In this document: positions 53,750 through 63,489 of the stretch, piece after piece
Layout: each line of letters begins with the position of its first letter
Numbering within the stretch: the first letter of the stretch is position 1
Assembly (NCBI GenBank): GCA_017541305.1
Contig: JAFXZJ010000016.1
Location: 22,129-86,128, forward strand
Reading direction: 5' to 3'
Origin: Clostridia bacterium
GTDB taxonomy: Bacteria > Bacillota > Clostridia > Christensenellales > CAG-138
Length of the DNA: 64,000 nt
The notes under the pieces: generated by a model
Told to the model about the DNA's origin: nothing
Seen by the model: only the letters and a program-made list of their open reading frames with translations
Databases searched by the model: none
Translations under genes and position numbers: made by a program

Positions 53750-54270
53750 TGAGGGGATTTCTTATTATTGTTCTCTTTATGGTTCATTAGTCATTTCAGT
53801 TGCCGATTCCATTAGAGACTGAGATATGTCTCGCAGGAGCGGTAGATCTTGCTTGGCTCATCGCGTTCCGCGCCTATCGCGGCGCGGCGACGGCCTCCGA
53901 AAAATTTGCATGCATTTTTCGTCGGCCTTACGACGCTCGCTTCGCTCGCTTAGTCGCCCCCTTAGTTTGGGGTGTTTACCCGGTCGCCCCGGTAGTTTTG
54001 GGTGTTTGGAATGGTCGCCCCTCCTGCAGGATACGCCAAAAGGCTTCCCCTTGGCGGGGAAGCTCCGCGAAGCGGTGATGAGGGGATATTTCAAAGAAAA
54101 TAACCATCGTGGCTTCGGATCCCCCTCATCCACCGCCGCCTTACGGCGTCGGTCCCCCTTCCCCCAAGGGAAGGCTTTAAAAAATGGGAAATTCCCGATC
54201 CCTCAGTCGGCTTTCGCCGCCAGCTCCCTTTACGCAAGGGAGCCATCCTGCCAACCGAAAGGAGAGCCAA
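53735..54270. repeat. Composite intergenic repeat and duplicated leader before the first locus B lipoprotein
   Basis: 53735-54090 is a composite repeat copy in the same order as at 63.5 kb. 54119-54270 (CCCTCATCCACCGCCGCCTT, CCCCCAAGGGAAGGCTTTAA, AAATTCCCGATCCCTCAGTC, GCTCCCTTTACGCAAGGGAGC hairpin, CCGAAAGGAGAGCC) is repeated almost exactly at 56156-56303 in front of the second lipoprotein gene. Confidence 0.8.
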
Positions 54271-54274
54271 ACAA

Positions 54275-55708
54275 ATGAAACGCATCATAGCATTATCGCT
54301 CTGCATACTCACCCTCTTCCTCTGTGCCTGCCAGCCCACGCCGGAAGTGGAGCCGGTGCCGAACAAGGGCGACGACGTGATGGGTGAAAAGATACATACA
54401 ACTCCCGTGCCGAAGACCCCTTCTCCGACTTCCGAAGCCGATCCGGATCTAACCGGAGAGCCGGACGTCACCGAGGTTCCCTTCGTCATCCCTCATATCG
54501 ACGTCCCCGATCACTGGACTGAGGAAATGACCGTTTCTTCAAACGGCACCAAGGTCTATATTGATGCTGATATCGGGTATATTGATACTGCCCACCCGGT
54601 ATATCTGATAAGAGATGCTGAGAAACTCGACGGCCCGACAGCAAAGAAGCTGCTGGATCTTTTCGGTATGGGATTCAAGTGGAGACCTGTTGATTCCACG
54701 AGAGAGGAGCTGCTTGAAAGGCTGGAGAAGCTTATGAGGGAGGATGATCCGAACACTGAATTTGATGATCTGCCGCCGTCCGATGACGAAAAAGAAGAAG
54801 CGATAGCTGATATATTGAAAAGGCTGCAGGAGCTGGATCCGGATACGGTCTGGGAAGATATCAAGACCGCGGATGATATCCCTTCCGGTGCGGCGATTCT
54901 CACCGATGGTAATCGGGAAATCCACACGGATCAAACCGTTAACTCTTTCAGAATATTCAGATATGGCACGGATGTTCGTACCGTCGAACAGTTGATGATA
55001 ATCACGAACCAATTTGACGAGAACCGTGAACTGGGGATTCAGAAGCCCATCAGCGAACTAAAGATTCCGGTTCCCGAAATGGCAAAGGATGATGCAGTCA
55101 AATTTGCCCAAAGAATAGTTAAGAACTTCGGAATGGAGGATCATTTTGAATTGGCGTCTGTAACTGTGTTCCAGACTGAAAAAAAGGACAGTGGAGAAGT
55201 TTTGGACGTAGGATGGCGCGTAGCGTTTGCACTTAAGACCAACGGAGGCATGCCTTTGGACACTTTTCTGTATGATCTTCGCGGCCAATGGGTGGGGGAT
55301 TATGCCACAGGAGATGAAGTGGTGAACTTTAAACCTGATAAAAAGTATGAGCATCTGCATATTAATATCGCAAATGGTGAGCTTATCGGGATCACATGGG
55401 CAAATCCTCAGGAAATCATTTCGGTCGAGAATCCTGCAGTCGAGCTGCTTCCGTTTGATACGATAAAGGAAAGAATAAAGAAAAAAATCGAATACGGTCT
55501 TTCGTGGAATGACGGAGCGCTGGAAGATATACATGTGGATAATATCTTTTTGACATATCTTAAATCTGAAAAGGCCGGTGAGATAAACGAGTATTATTAT
55601 ACCCCGATGTGGTGTTTCACCTCTTATTCAGACGTGAATGTGCCAATGCAGGAAGGCGTGACGTTTATCAATGCGATCGATGGAACTTTCGTTCAATTCC
55701 AGGGCTGA
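54275..55708 (+). CDS. CQPTP lipoprotein 1 of locus B
   Basis: 477 residues. Signal ends LFLCAC; the mature start is QPTPEVEPVPNKGDD. Conserved C-terminus: PMWCFTSYSDV and FINAIDGTFVQF. It is a paralogue of the 17317, 56304 and 60528 products. The coding sequence from about 54540 onward is more AT-rich than its paralogues, which may reflect recent transfer or loss of codon selection. AAAGGAG precedes the ATG. Anchored outside the membrane; function unknown. Confidence 0.7.
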   Translation: MKRIIALSLCILTLFLCACQPTPEVEPVPNKGDDVMGEKIHTTPVPKTPSPTSEADPDLTGEPDVTEVPFVIPHIDVPDHWTEEMTVSSNGTKVYIDADIGYIDTAHPVYLIRDAEKLDGPTAKKLLDLFGMGFKWRPVDSTREELLERLEKLMREDDPNTEFDDLPPSDDEKEEAIADILKRLQELDPDTVWEDIKTADDIPSGAAILTDGNREIHTDQTVNSFRIFRYGTDVRTVEQLMIITNQFDENRELGIQKPISELKIPVPEMAKDDAVKFAQRIVKNFGMEDHFELASVTVFQTEKKDSGEVLDVGWRVAFALKTNGGMPLDTFLYDLRGQWVGDYATGDEVVNFKPDKKYEHLHINIANGELIGITWANPQEIISVENPAVELLPFDTIKERIKKKIEYGLSWNDGALEDIHVDNIFLTYLKSEKAGEINEYYYTPMWCFTSYSDVNVPMQEGVTFINAIDGTFVQFQG

Positions 55709-56303
55709 GAATCACCGAAAAAGAAACATCGCAGCAGCGGTTTGTAAACAGAACGCTTTACCCCCGCGCGGCCCGAGCCTTTGCCCTGCCGCGCAGGGTT
55801 TTCAATGGGATAGAAAGGGAACTGACCATGGGGACGGATCTGACGGTCCCAAGCGGACGCAGCCCAAAAGGCTTCCCCCCGGCGGGGAAGCTCCGCGAAG
55901 CGGTGATGAGGGGAAATTCCAAAGAAAACAACTATCGGGGCTTCGGCTCCCCCTCATCCGTCACTCACGGCTTCGCCGCTCGTGCCACCTTCCCCGCGGT
56001 GGGGGAAGGCTTGGGTCGGCGTCAACCGAAAGGCTTCCCCCCGGCGGGGAAGCTGTCGGCGCAGCCGACTGATGAGGGGAACTAACCAATCAGAACCGTC
56101 CCCATTGGTTACAAACTAACGGCGGCCGGGCATATGTAAACAATAATAAAGGTTTCCCTCATCCACCGCCGCCTTACGGCGTCGGTCCCCCTTCCCCCAA
56201 GGGAAGGCTTTAAAAAAATGGGAAATTCCCGATCCCTCAGTCGGCTTCCCAGCTCCCTTTACGCAAGGGAGCCATCCTGCCAACCGAAAGGAGAGCCAAA
56301 CAA
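55709..56303. repeat. Repeat-filled gap between locus B lipoproteins 1 and 2
   Basis: Contains AACTGACCATGGGGACGGAT (55819), GGCTTCCCCCCGGCGGGGAA twice (55871, 56031), CTCACGGCTTCGCCGCTCGT (55968), ACCGTCCCCATTGGTTAC (56095) and the duplicated leader of the lipoprotein genes (56156-56303). No gene. Confidence 0.8.
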
Positions 56304-57803
56304 ATGAAACGAATCTTAGCATTAACCCTCTGCTTGCTCGCGCTCTTCCTCTGCGCGTGTCAGCCGACGCCCGACGAGGAATACGTTGTGAACAAGGGCG
56401 ACGACGCCCTTGAAGGCAAGATACACGCCACGCAGAGCCCCGCGGGGACTTCGGAGCCCGGCGGGACCGCGGAGGGATCCCCCGCACCCGATGAGACGGA
56501 GGCCTTCAGCGCCGTGCAGACCTTTCCCGAAACGTGGGATGAAAGGATCGAGCTTGCGGAGGACTTCTATCTTGTTGCCAACGCCGAGGTGATCACAAAG
56601 GCCGACGGGCGTTATCCCGTATTCCGCACCCGGATCGAGCCCTTTGATATGGATCAGATCTCGGAGCTGCTCGATAAGCTGATCGGCCGGCCCGTTTCCT
56701 CTCAGGAGAAGGTGATGACCAAGGACGATTGGAAGGATGCGCTGCAGGCCTATCTGGCCGAGGTCGAGGAGCACCGCCGCTGGATTGCGGAGGGAAGGCC
56801 CGAATGGGGGCATTTCGAGGACAACGCGCCCACCGACGAGGAAGTCGCCGCGCAGTCGAAATGGTTTATGGATCAGATACTTGCCGCGCCGGACGCCGCC
56901 GAGCAGCAGGAGGCTTCGGGTTACGGCGATCTTGTGCTTGGCAAGCCGAATATCTATGAGCTTGCTTCCGGCGGCACGGCGTATGTTTATGCGTCGGGCA
57001 GCTGGCTTAAAGTGGTCAAAAGCTGCTCGAACGATCCGTATGTTTTTACCGAACACGACTATAAGGAAGCTCTGTTGGATGAGGAGCCCGAAGCAAAGCA
57101 GTGGCACGACGTCAGCCTGCCCTTTGAGGACGCGCAGGCTGCGCTTTGGGCCGAGCTTGCCCGCCTGGGCCTTGAGGATTTTGCCGTGACGAGATCGGTA
57201 AAGGCCGATCTGATGGACCGTCCGGAAAACGGAAAGAACAAATTCATAACCGGCGGATGGCTTTTCACCCTTCATCGCAACTATGCGGATTACCCCGAGC
57301 CCGCCGAGATTTACGAGCCGTCACAGCTGCTCGATTACGGCAGCGACGAGGGCTTCGTTGCCAATCCCCCGATCCAGAGTGAATACATCGATATACTGAT
57401 AGACGGCGAGGGCCTGCAATATTTCGGCTATTTCGGCAAAAAATCGGTGATCGGGATCGAAAACCCCAACGTGGAGCTGCTGAGCTTTGATGAGATCAAG
57501 GACCGCGCGGCCAAGTCTTTCCGCATGTGCTTCCCCATCACCAAATACAAGCTCTACGACGAGGGCGATACCGCCGAGATCTACCTTTACAAGATGTATC
57601 TGACCACCTGCACGGTCTACGTCAAGAACGGGCAGGGCTATTACGAGATGCCCTGCTGGGTGCTGTTCTTTGCCAACAACGGCTACCACTCCGATTACGA
57701 GCGCGAAATGGCCGCGCTGAGCAGAGAACCCGATCTGACGCGCGAATGCCTGTTCATAAACGCGATCGACGGGTCTGTCATCCACACCGACTTCGGCTAT
57801 TGA
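56304..57803 (+). CDS. CQPTP lipoprotein 2 of locus B
   Basis: 499 residues, signal ending LFLCAC, mature start QPTPDEEYVVNKGDD. Conserved C-terminus: YYEMPCWVLFFAN and LFINAIDGSVIHTD. Closest to lipoprotein 3 (60528), with shared NPNVELLSFDEIK-like and KSFRMCFP segments. Its upstream region duplicates that of lipoprotein 1, so the pair probably arose by tandem duplication followed by divergence. AAAGGAG precedes the ATG. Confidence 0.72.
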   Translation: MKRILALTLCLLALFLCACQPTPDEEYVVNKGDDALEGKIHATQSPAGTSEPGGTAEGSPAPDETEAFSAVQTFPETWDERIELAEDFYLVANAEVITKADGRYPVFRTRIEPFDMDQISELLDKLIGRPVSSQEKVMTKDDWKDALQAYLAEVEEHRRWIAEGRPEWGHFEDNAPTDEEVAAQSKWFMDQILAAPDAAEQQEASGYGDLVLGKPNIYELASGGTAYVYASGSWLKVVKSCSNDPYVFTEHDYKEALLDEEPEAKQWHDVSLPFEDAQAALWAELARLGLEDFAVTRSVKADLMDRPENGKNKFITGGWLFTLHRNYADYPEPAEIYEPSQLLDYGSDEGFVANPPIQSEYIDILIDGEGLQYFGYFGKKSVIGIENPNVELLSFDEIKDRAAKSFRMCFPITKYKLYDEGDTAEIYLYKMYLTTCTVYVKNGQGYYEMPCWVLFFANNGYHSDYEREMAALSREPDLTRECLFINAIDGSVIHTDFGY

Positions 57804-58088
57804 TATCCCCCCAAAACCCCCGATTTTGTCGGACGACCGTACGAAAATCGGCATTTGAGTACCAAAAATGGTACTCAACCAAAATATATTTTAAAAAGGG
57901 TGTAATTTTCGGCCAAAAAATCTGTCTATATAAGTAGAGGGAGTTTTTATGACCGCCGCGGCGCGCTCGATTCGGGCGGGGCCGCAGCTCCTGCGCACCC
58001 GGTTTTATTCGCCGCAAGTCCCATTTGGGGCATATTCGTCAATATTACAGCAAGCCGCTCCCGCGTGGGAGTGAAAGGAAGTGACCTG
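57804..58088. other. Structured gap before the locus B permease
   Basis: A perfect hairpin TTGAGTACCA/TGGTACTCAA with AAAA loop (57855-57878) without a T-run, then one unit of the degenerate repeat otherwise found at 22.73-23.16 kb (AAAATATATTTT, GGCCAAAAAATCTG, GTAGAGGGAGTTTTTATG, about 57880-57950). No gene is supported. Confidence 0.55.
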
Positions 58089-59849
58089 ATGAGACAGATA
58101 TTTGGAGACCTAAGGAGGGCCGTATTCGGGCGGCAGTTCCTGATCGCCTGGCTGGGCATGGTGCTGTGCCTTATAATAGGCGCGTTCTCCGAGGCAATGG
58201 AAACGTTCTCGTTCAAGCCCGTGACGGTCGTTTACGGCTATCACAGGAGCATACTTTTGAACGCGCTGCACAGCGACATCATACTGCTTGCGGTGCCGAT
58301 ACTTGCCGCGATACCCTATACCACGGCGTTCACCGACGACGTGCGCTCGGGCTACCTTAAGCCCTATCTTACGCGCACCACGGTCAGCCGCTATATCTGG
58401 GACAAGGGGATCGCCGCGGCGTTTTCGGGCGGGTTCGCGCTGGCGCTGGGCATAATCACGGCGCTGTTCATATCGTTCCTGGTGTTCAGCCCGTTCGAGG
58501 TGTATCCCGAATACGCGGTGCCCTCGCGCATACCCGATCTGATACTGTTCATATTCCTCTTCTTCCTGTCGGGCGCGCTGTGGGCCTGCGTGGGGCTTTT
58601 GGCGTCCTCGCTCACGCAGAACGTCTATCTTGCCTATGCCGCCCCGTTCATATTCTATTACGTGCTGATAATACTGCAGGAGCGCTATTTCCGCACGGCC
58701 TTCATGCTGAATCCCAAGAATTACCTCACCATGGAGGGAGCGTGGCCGCTTGAGGGCAAAAGCGCCGCGCTGACGCTTTTGATGCTCACTCTGGTGCTGC
58801 TGCTGGTTTTCTACATCACCGTGCAGAAGGAGCTGCGCGACGACAAGCGGCAGAAGCGGCACTATTTTGCAAAGAACCTTTCGCAGAAGCGCCTTGTTTC
58901 GCGCATATCCCGCGCAAAGCCCATGAAGAGATCGGGAAGATCGGGCCTGTTCTCCGAGCTGAGCCAGGTTGGCGCGGTGGTGCGCTATAACTTCCGCATG
59001 TGGCGCGGCAACATGAGGGTGCTGCTGACTTTTGCTCTGGCGTTCATACTCTGCTTCCTGCTTTCGGACAAGGCCGCCTCCTTCGCCTATGACATGCACA
59101 CCACCATGCAGGCCTTCGAGCCCTTCGTGTGGACCTTCGGCGACGCGAACTCGGTGCTGATGATATCCCTGCTGCTGATACTGCTGTTTGCGGATATCCC
59201 CTTCCTTGGCGCGGGCGTGCCATATTACCTGGTCCGCATGAAGCGCCGCACATGGGCCTGGGGGCAGCTGATCTATATCGGCCTGGCGACCTTTATTTAC
59301 ATGCTGTTCATATTCCTGGCCACCACGCTGATATGCATGCAGAACAGCTTTATAGGCAATATGTGGTCGGAGACCGCGGCGATACTCGGCTATTCCGGCG
59401 CGGGCAAGGCGATAGTGCTTCCCGCCCTGATAAAGACGCTTGAAATGTCGCGCCCGTATCAGTGCGCGGGCACGATATTCCTGCTGATGCTCTTCTACAC
59501 GCTGGTGCTGTCGCTTTTGATGCTTCTTTTAAAGCTGAAGCGCGGCAAATCGGCGGGCATAGTCGCGGCATTTGCGTTCTCGCTTTACGGCCTGCTCCTG
59601 AATCCCCAGCTAATCAGGCAGATAACCGGCGTGAAGGAGGAAGAGATGTACAAGGCGAACGTTGCCGTGGGCTGGCTGAGCCCGCTGAATCACGCCACTT
59701 ACCACATGCACAATTTCGGCTATGATCTGCTGCCCAGGATGTGGCACACCTATGCGATATTCGGCGCGCTGATACTGCTGCTGATGTTCCTGATATTAAG
59801 AGCGATCAGGCGCTATAACTTCATGTTCCTCGGGACCGAGAATTCATAA
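58089..59849 (+). CDS. ABC-2 type permease of locus B
   Basis: 586 residues, the same length as the locus A permease, with about 12 membrane segments in two halves and a basic soluble middle (about 250-300). Shared motifs: RQIFGDLRRAVF at the start, VPYYLVRMKRRTWAWGQ, GNMWSETAAILGYSG, KTLEMSRPY and LNHATYHMHNFGYDLLP. AAAGGAAG precedes the ATG at 58089. The ATPase gene starts 14 nt downstream. The exported substrate is unknown. Confidence 0.82.
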   Translation: MRQIFGDLRRAVFGRQFLIAWLGMVLCLIIGAFSEAMETFSFKPVTVVYGYHRSILLNALHSDIILLAVPILAAIPYTTAFTDDVRSGYLKPYLTRTTVSRYIWDKGIAAAFSGGFALALGIITALFISFLVFSPFEVYPEYAVPSRIPDLILFIFLFFLSGALWACVGLLASSLTQNVYLAYAAPFIFYYVLIILQERYFRTAFMLNPKNYLTMEGAWPLEGKSAALTLLMLTLVLLLVFYITVQKELRDDKRQKRHYFAKNLSQKRLVSRISRAKPMKRSGRSGLFSELSQVGAVVRYNFRMWRGNMRVLLTFALAFILCFLLSDKAASFAYDMHTTMQAFEPFVWTFGDANSVLMISLLLILLFADIPFLGAGVPYYLVRMKRRTWAWGQLIYIGLATFIYMLFIFLATTLICMQNSFIGNMWSETAAILGYSGAGKAIVLPALIKTLEMSRPYQCAGTIFLLMLFYTLVLSLLMLLLKLKRGKSAGIVAAFAFSLYGLLLNPQLIRQITGVKEEEMYKANVAVGWLSPLNHATYHMHNFGYDLLPRMWHTYAIFGALILLLMFLILRAIRRYNFMFLGTENS

Positions 59850-59863
59850 GGGGGAAAACGGAA

Positions 59864-60514
59864 ATGGAAAATCACGATCGCAACGCGATAGAGGTGCGGG
59901 ATCTTGTCAAGACTTTCGGGCAGGACACCGTTTTAAAGGGCATAACCCGCGATTTCGAGGCGGGCAAAATACACGGCGTGGTGGGCAACAACGGCAGCGG
60001 CAAGACGGTCATGTTCAAATGCATATGCGGCTTCCTGCAGCCCACCTCGGGCAAGGTGTTCGTGCAGGGCAAGCAGATAGGCAAGGACATCGACTTTCCC
60101 GAGGATATAGGCCTGATAATCGAAACGCCGGGCTTCCTGCCCCAGCTTTCGGGCCTTAAGAACCTTGAGATACTGGCCTCGCTTAAGCGAAAGATAAACC
60201 TTAAGGAGATCGCCGATACCATACGCAGGGTGGGGCTTGATCCTTTAAGCTCCAAGCCCGTGGGCAAATATTCCCTTGGCATGCGCCAGCGCCTGGGCAT
60301 TGCGCAGGCGATAATGGAGGAGCCCTCGCTGCTGATACTCGACGAGCCTATGAACGGCCTTGACAAGCACGGCGTTGCCGAAATGCGCGAGCTGTTCAAG
60401 TCCCTTGCCACCGACGGAAGGACGATACTTCTGGCCTCGCACAACATCGCCGATATCGAAGCGCTCTGCGACACCGTCTGCGAAATGGACGCGGGCGTGA
60501 TGACCATGCTGTAA
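59864..60514 (+). CDS. ABC transporter ATP-binding protein of locus B
   Basis: 216 residues: Walker A GNNGSGKT, signature YSLGMRQRLGIAQAI, Walker B LLILDEPMNGLDKHG, switch His in LASHNIADIE. It differs from the usual LDEPTNGLD by Met for Thr. Highly similar to the locus A ATPase, including the early VLKGITRDFEAGKIHGVVGN stretch. It energises the 58089-59849 permease. Confidence 0.92.
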   Translation: MENHDRNAIEVRDLVKTFGQDTVLKGITRDFEAGKIHGVVGNNGSGKTVMFKCICGFLQPTSGKVFVQGKQIGKDIDFPEDIGLIIETPGFLPQLSGLKNLEILASLKRKINLKEIADTIRRVGLDPLSSKPVGKYSLGMRQRLGIAQAIMEEPSLLILDEPMNGLDKHGVAEMRELFKSLATDGRTILLASHNIADIEALCDTVCEMDAGVMTML

Positions 60515-60527
60515 GGAGATGAATGCA

Positions 60528-61997
60528 ATGAAAAGGTTATTATCGCTGATACTCATAATGCTCCTCTGCCTTCCCCTTCTCACCGCCTGCCAGCCCACGC
60601 CGGAGGACGACTTCGTCGTGAACAAGGGCGACGACAAGGTCGACGATAAGGTGAACGCCACACAGCCCCCCGCATCCCCCGAGGATACCGAAGCGCCGCT
60701 CGTGCCGCAGTTCTTCCCCGACCGCTGGGACGAGGAGCCCGGCGAGGCGGTCAGCCGCGTCACCGTGAAGGGCGAGGCCGAGGTCTTAACGAGGGCGGAC
60801 GGGCTGTATCCCGTTTACAGGACGGCTTCGAGGGATTTCACGTTGGAGGATGGGATCGACGTCTTTACAAAGCTCCTCGGTCCCGATCCGGTCGCGTTCG
60901 AGGGAAATGAGCTCACGAAGGCCTATTGGGAGCAGGAGCTGCAGGATTTCCTCGCGTGGGTCGAGGCAAAGAAGCAATGGCTCGCCGACGGATGCCCGGA
61001 AGGATACCATTTTGACGAGACCCCGATCACCGACGAGGAGATCAGGGAAACCACCGGTATCCTGATGAAGAATTTCAACGAAGCGCCGGAGGAGAACGAG
61101 TCATGGCCCGTTACGGATTATTCCACGCTTGAAATGGGCAAGTCCGTCGTTGCGGTGACGGCCTCCGGCGAAAAGGCCGCCATCTTCGTAAAGCGGGACT
61201 ATGTCTCGATGAGCAAGGACATCGGCTGCAATCTGATCGACGACGTTCATTATGAGACGATGGTGGAAGATCAGGAAGACGTCAGCTTCTGGCACGACGT
61301 CACGCTCGGCCGCGAGACCGCAGATGCGGTGCTTGAAGACACGCTCAAGCTGCTCGGGCTTGACGATCAGGGCTTTTCGATCTATACGGCAAGGAAGGCA
61401 AATTCCGTGATCAGCGGCAATACCTCCATTTCCTACCGTGAGAACGGCTGGAAATTCGTGCTGAGGCGCAGCTACGGATATCCCTTCTCGGAATACCTCC
61501 TTGCGCCCTCGCAGTGGCTTAAATACACCGGCGACGAGATGGCGGCGGCTCCCCCCATAAACTGTGAGGAATTGACCGTGTTCATAAGCGAAACGGGGCT
61601 GAGGAGCTTCTCATACGCATTCCCGCGGGAGATCATGGAGCTTGCTAACCCCAACGTGGAGCTTCTGTCCTTTGACGAGGTGAAGCAGCGCGTCAAAAAC
61701 GCATTCGTAATGTGCTTCCCCTACGACGCGAAGGGGCTCAAGGCCGATGGCGACTTCGTTATAAACGTCTACCGCATGGAGCTTTTGTCCAGGACGCTGT
61801 TCATTAAGGACAAGCACGGCTATTACGAGACGCCCTGCTGGATGGTGTACTTCGACTGCGATATGTACGGATACGCCGGCACGCCGGCGGAAGTGCTGCT
61901 TGAGCAGATGTACTATGATCGCACGCGAAAGGATCTTTATCAGCAGGTGCTTATGATAAACGCCGTCGACGGCTCCATAATACACGATAATTATTGA
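60528..61997 (+). CDS. CQPTP lipoprotein 3 of locus B
   Basis: 489 residues, signal ending PLLTAC, mature start QPTPEDDFVVNKGDD. Conserved C-terminus YYETPCWMVYFD and LMINAVDGSIIHDN. The ATG at 60528 is preferred over 60519 because AAGGAG then has 9-nt spacing. It lies between the ATPase and the CARDB gene, whereas locus A has its only lipoprotein before the permease. Confidence 0.72.
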   Translation: MKRLLSLILIMLLCLPLLTACQPTPEDDFVVNKGDDKVDDKVNATQPPASPEDTEAPLVPQFFPDRWDEEPGEAVSRVTVKGEAEVLTRADGLYPVYRTASRDFTLEDGIDVFTKLLGPDPVAFEGNELTKAYWEQELQDFLAWVEAKKQWLADGCPEGYHFDETPITDEEIRETTGILMKNFNEAPEENESWPVTDYSTLEMGKSVVAVTASGEKAAIFVKRDYVSMSKDIGCNLIDDVHYETMVEDQEDVSFWHDVTLGRETADAVLEDTLKLLGLDDQGFSIYTARKANSVISGNTSISYRENGWKFVLRRSYGYPFSEYLLAPSQWLKYTGDEMAAAPPINCEELTVFISETGLRSFSYAFPREIMELANPNVELLSFDEVKQRVKNAFVMCFPYDAKGLKADGDFVINVYRMELLSRTLFIKDKHGYYETPCWMVYFDCDMYGYAGTPAEVLLEQMYYDRTRKDLYQQVLMINAVDGSIIHDNY

Positions 61998-62014
61998 GTG
62001 AGGATGTGAAACCC

Positions 62015-63376
62015 ATGAAAAAATTCTTTGCTTTGCTGCTATGCCTTATTATGCTGACCGCCCCCGCGCTGGCCTTTGCCTCCGCAGGCAGCCTTTCCAT
62101 CGATACCGGCCACGTCTATCCCGGCATGGAAAAGAGCTTTGCCGAGGGCTATATTCCCACCGTGACCGATACCGAGGCCGTGATCGTGCTGCCCCTTATC
62201 GGCAGGACGTACGGCTCTAAGATAACCGTGGAGCCCGAATTCCCCGAGGAAGGGCCCTTTAAGACGGGCAATTACATATTCGACGTGGCCGAAAAGAGCT
62301 ATACCGTCAAAAACACCTCGGGCAAAAAGGATACCGTCAAGGCGTATCTCGTCAAGCTGGAGCTGCCCCTTCGCGAGGGCTTCATGAACGGCAATTACTC
62401 AGTCACGTTCAACGTGTCCTATTCCGCCTCCTACGGCGTGCCCGGGCAGCAGAGCTTCACCGTGCGCGTGCCCATAGAGAACGGGCGCGGCGATTCCTCC
62501 GACGCGGGCGAAAAGCCGCTCATACTGTTTGAAAGCGGCACGGTGACGCCCGAGACCGTTACGCCCGAATCCGTTTCGGGCGGCGGCGAGCTGACCCTTA
62601 AGGTGACGGGCACCAATATCGGCGCGCGCACGGCAAGGAACATACGCGTAACGGGCGCCTCGCAGGACGGGGATATCACGCTCACGTCCGACCTTAACGG
62701 CATGTTCATCGAAAAGCTCGAGCCGGGCGAAAGCTTTGAGGCCGTGTTCTTGTTCCGCGCCTCGCGCTATGCCGCCCGCGGCGATCACGTGCTTACCGCG
62801 GCCGCCGAATACGAGGACGATATGGGCTCGCCCCATTCCGCCGAGGGCTCCTACCGCGTGTACGTGGATCAGCAGGTGGAGCTTGTGCTTGACAAGATAG
62901 AGTTCCCCGAAGCGGTCACCAGCGGCGAATCCGTCACGCTTTACATAAGCGTTTACAACCCCTCCTGCGCAACGGCCTATAACGTGCACGGTCAGCTTCA
63001 GATGAACGGCATGATAAGCACCTCGGTCTACCTGGGCGACATAGCCCCGCAGGAATCGGCGCAGAAGGAGCTGCTGGTGCTTGCCACAACGCTCTCGGGC
63101 GAAAACAAATACGGCACGACCTATGGCTCGTTCGATCTTACGTATTACGACGACAAGGGCATGCAGCGCCCCTTCATCTCCCAGAGCTTCAATTCGGAGC
63201 TTACCGAGCCCATGAAGATCACCGACGCCGAAAAGGAGCGCATGGAACAGGAGCGCAAGGAGCAGCAGACGCTTTCGCAGTGGTGGATATCGCTGCTGGT
63301 TGCGATAGCCGTGATAGTGGTGCTCGTCGCGCTGATACTCATTGCAAGATTCGCAAGGCTCATGAAGCTGAAATAA
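62015..63376 (+). CDS. Membrane-anchored CARDB/COG1361-type surface protein of locus B
   Basis: 453 residues: signal peptide (1-24, APALAFAS), N-terminal domain with VYPGMEKSFAEGYIPTV, a Thr/Pro-rich hinge, two CARDB-like repeats (TNIGARTARNIRV; YNPSCATAYNVHG), a charged helix (KERMEQERKEQQ) and a C-terminal membrane segment (about 420-442) with a basic tail. Counterpart of the 21257-22558 protein. The ATG at 62015 is favoured as it begins the signal peptide directly. Last gene of locus B. Confidence 0.75.
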   Translation: MKKFFALLLCLIMLTAPALAFASAGSLSIDTGHVYPGMEKSFAEGYIPTVTDTEAVIVLPLIGRTYGSKITVEPEFPEEGPFKTGNYIFDVAEKSYTVKNTSGKKDTVKAYLVKLELPLREGFMNGNYSVTFNVSYSASYGVPGQQSFTVRVPIENGRGDSSDAGEKPLILFESGTVTPETVTPESVSGGGELTLKVTGTNIGARTARNIRVTGASQDGDITLTSDLNGMFIEKLEPGESFEAVFLFRASRYAARGDHVLTAAAEYEDDMGSPHSAEGSYRVYVDQQVELVLDKIEFPEAVTSGESVTLYISVYNPSCATAYNVHGQLQMNGMISTSVYLGDIAPQESAQKELLVLATTLSGENKYGTTYGSFDLTYYDDKGMQRPFISQSFNSELTEPMKITDAEKERMEQERKEQQTLSQWWISLLVAIAVIVVLVALILIARFARLMKLK

Positions 63377-63389
63377 GTCAATCCCCGTT

Positions 63390-63460
63390 CGGGACATGCC
63401 AACCCCCATGTCCCGGATTCGATATAGGGCACGGTCAAGCGCGATCCGTGTCCTATTTAT
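63390..63460 (+). terminator. Two hairpins after locus B
   Basis: CGGGACATG/CATGTCCCG (63390-63415) and ATAGGGCACGG/CCGTGTCCTAT (63424-63456, one wobble) followed by TTATAT. Together they probably end the locus B transcript. Confidence 0.55.
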
Positions 63461-63489
63461 ATGCCGCAGTTTCCAAGCAAAACCGGGTG

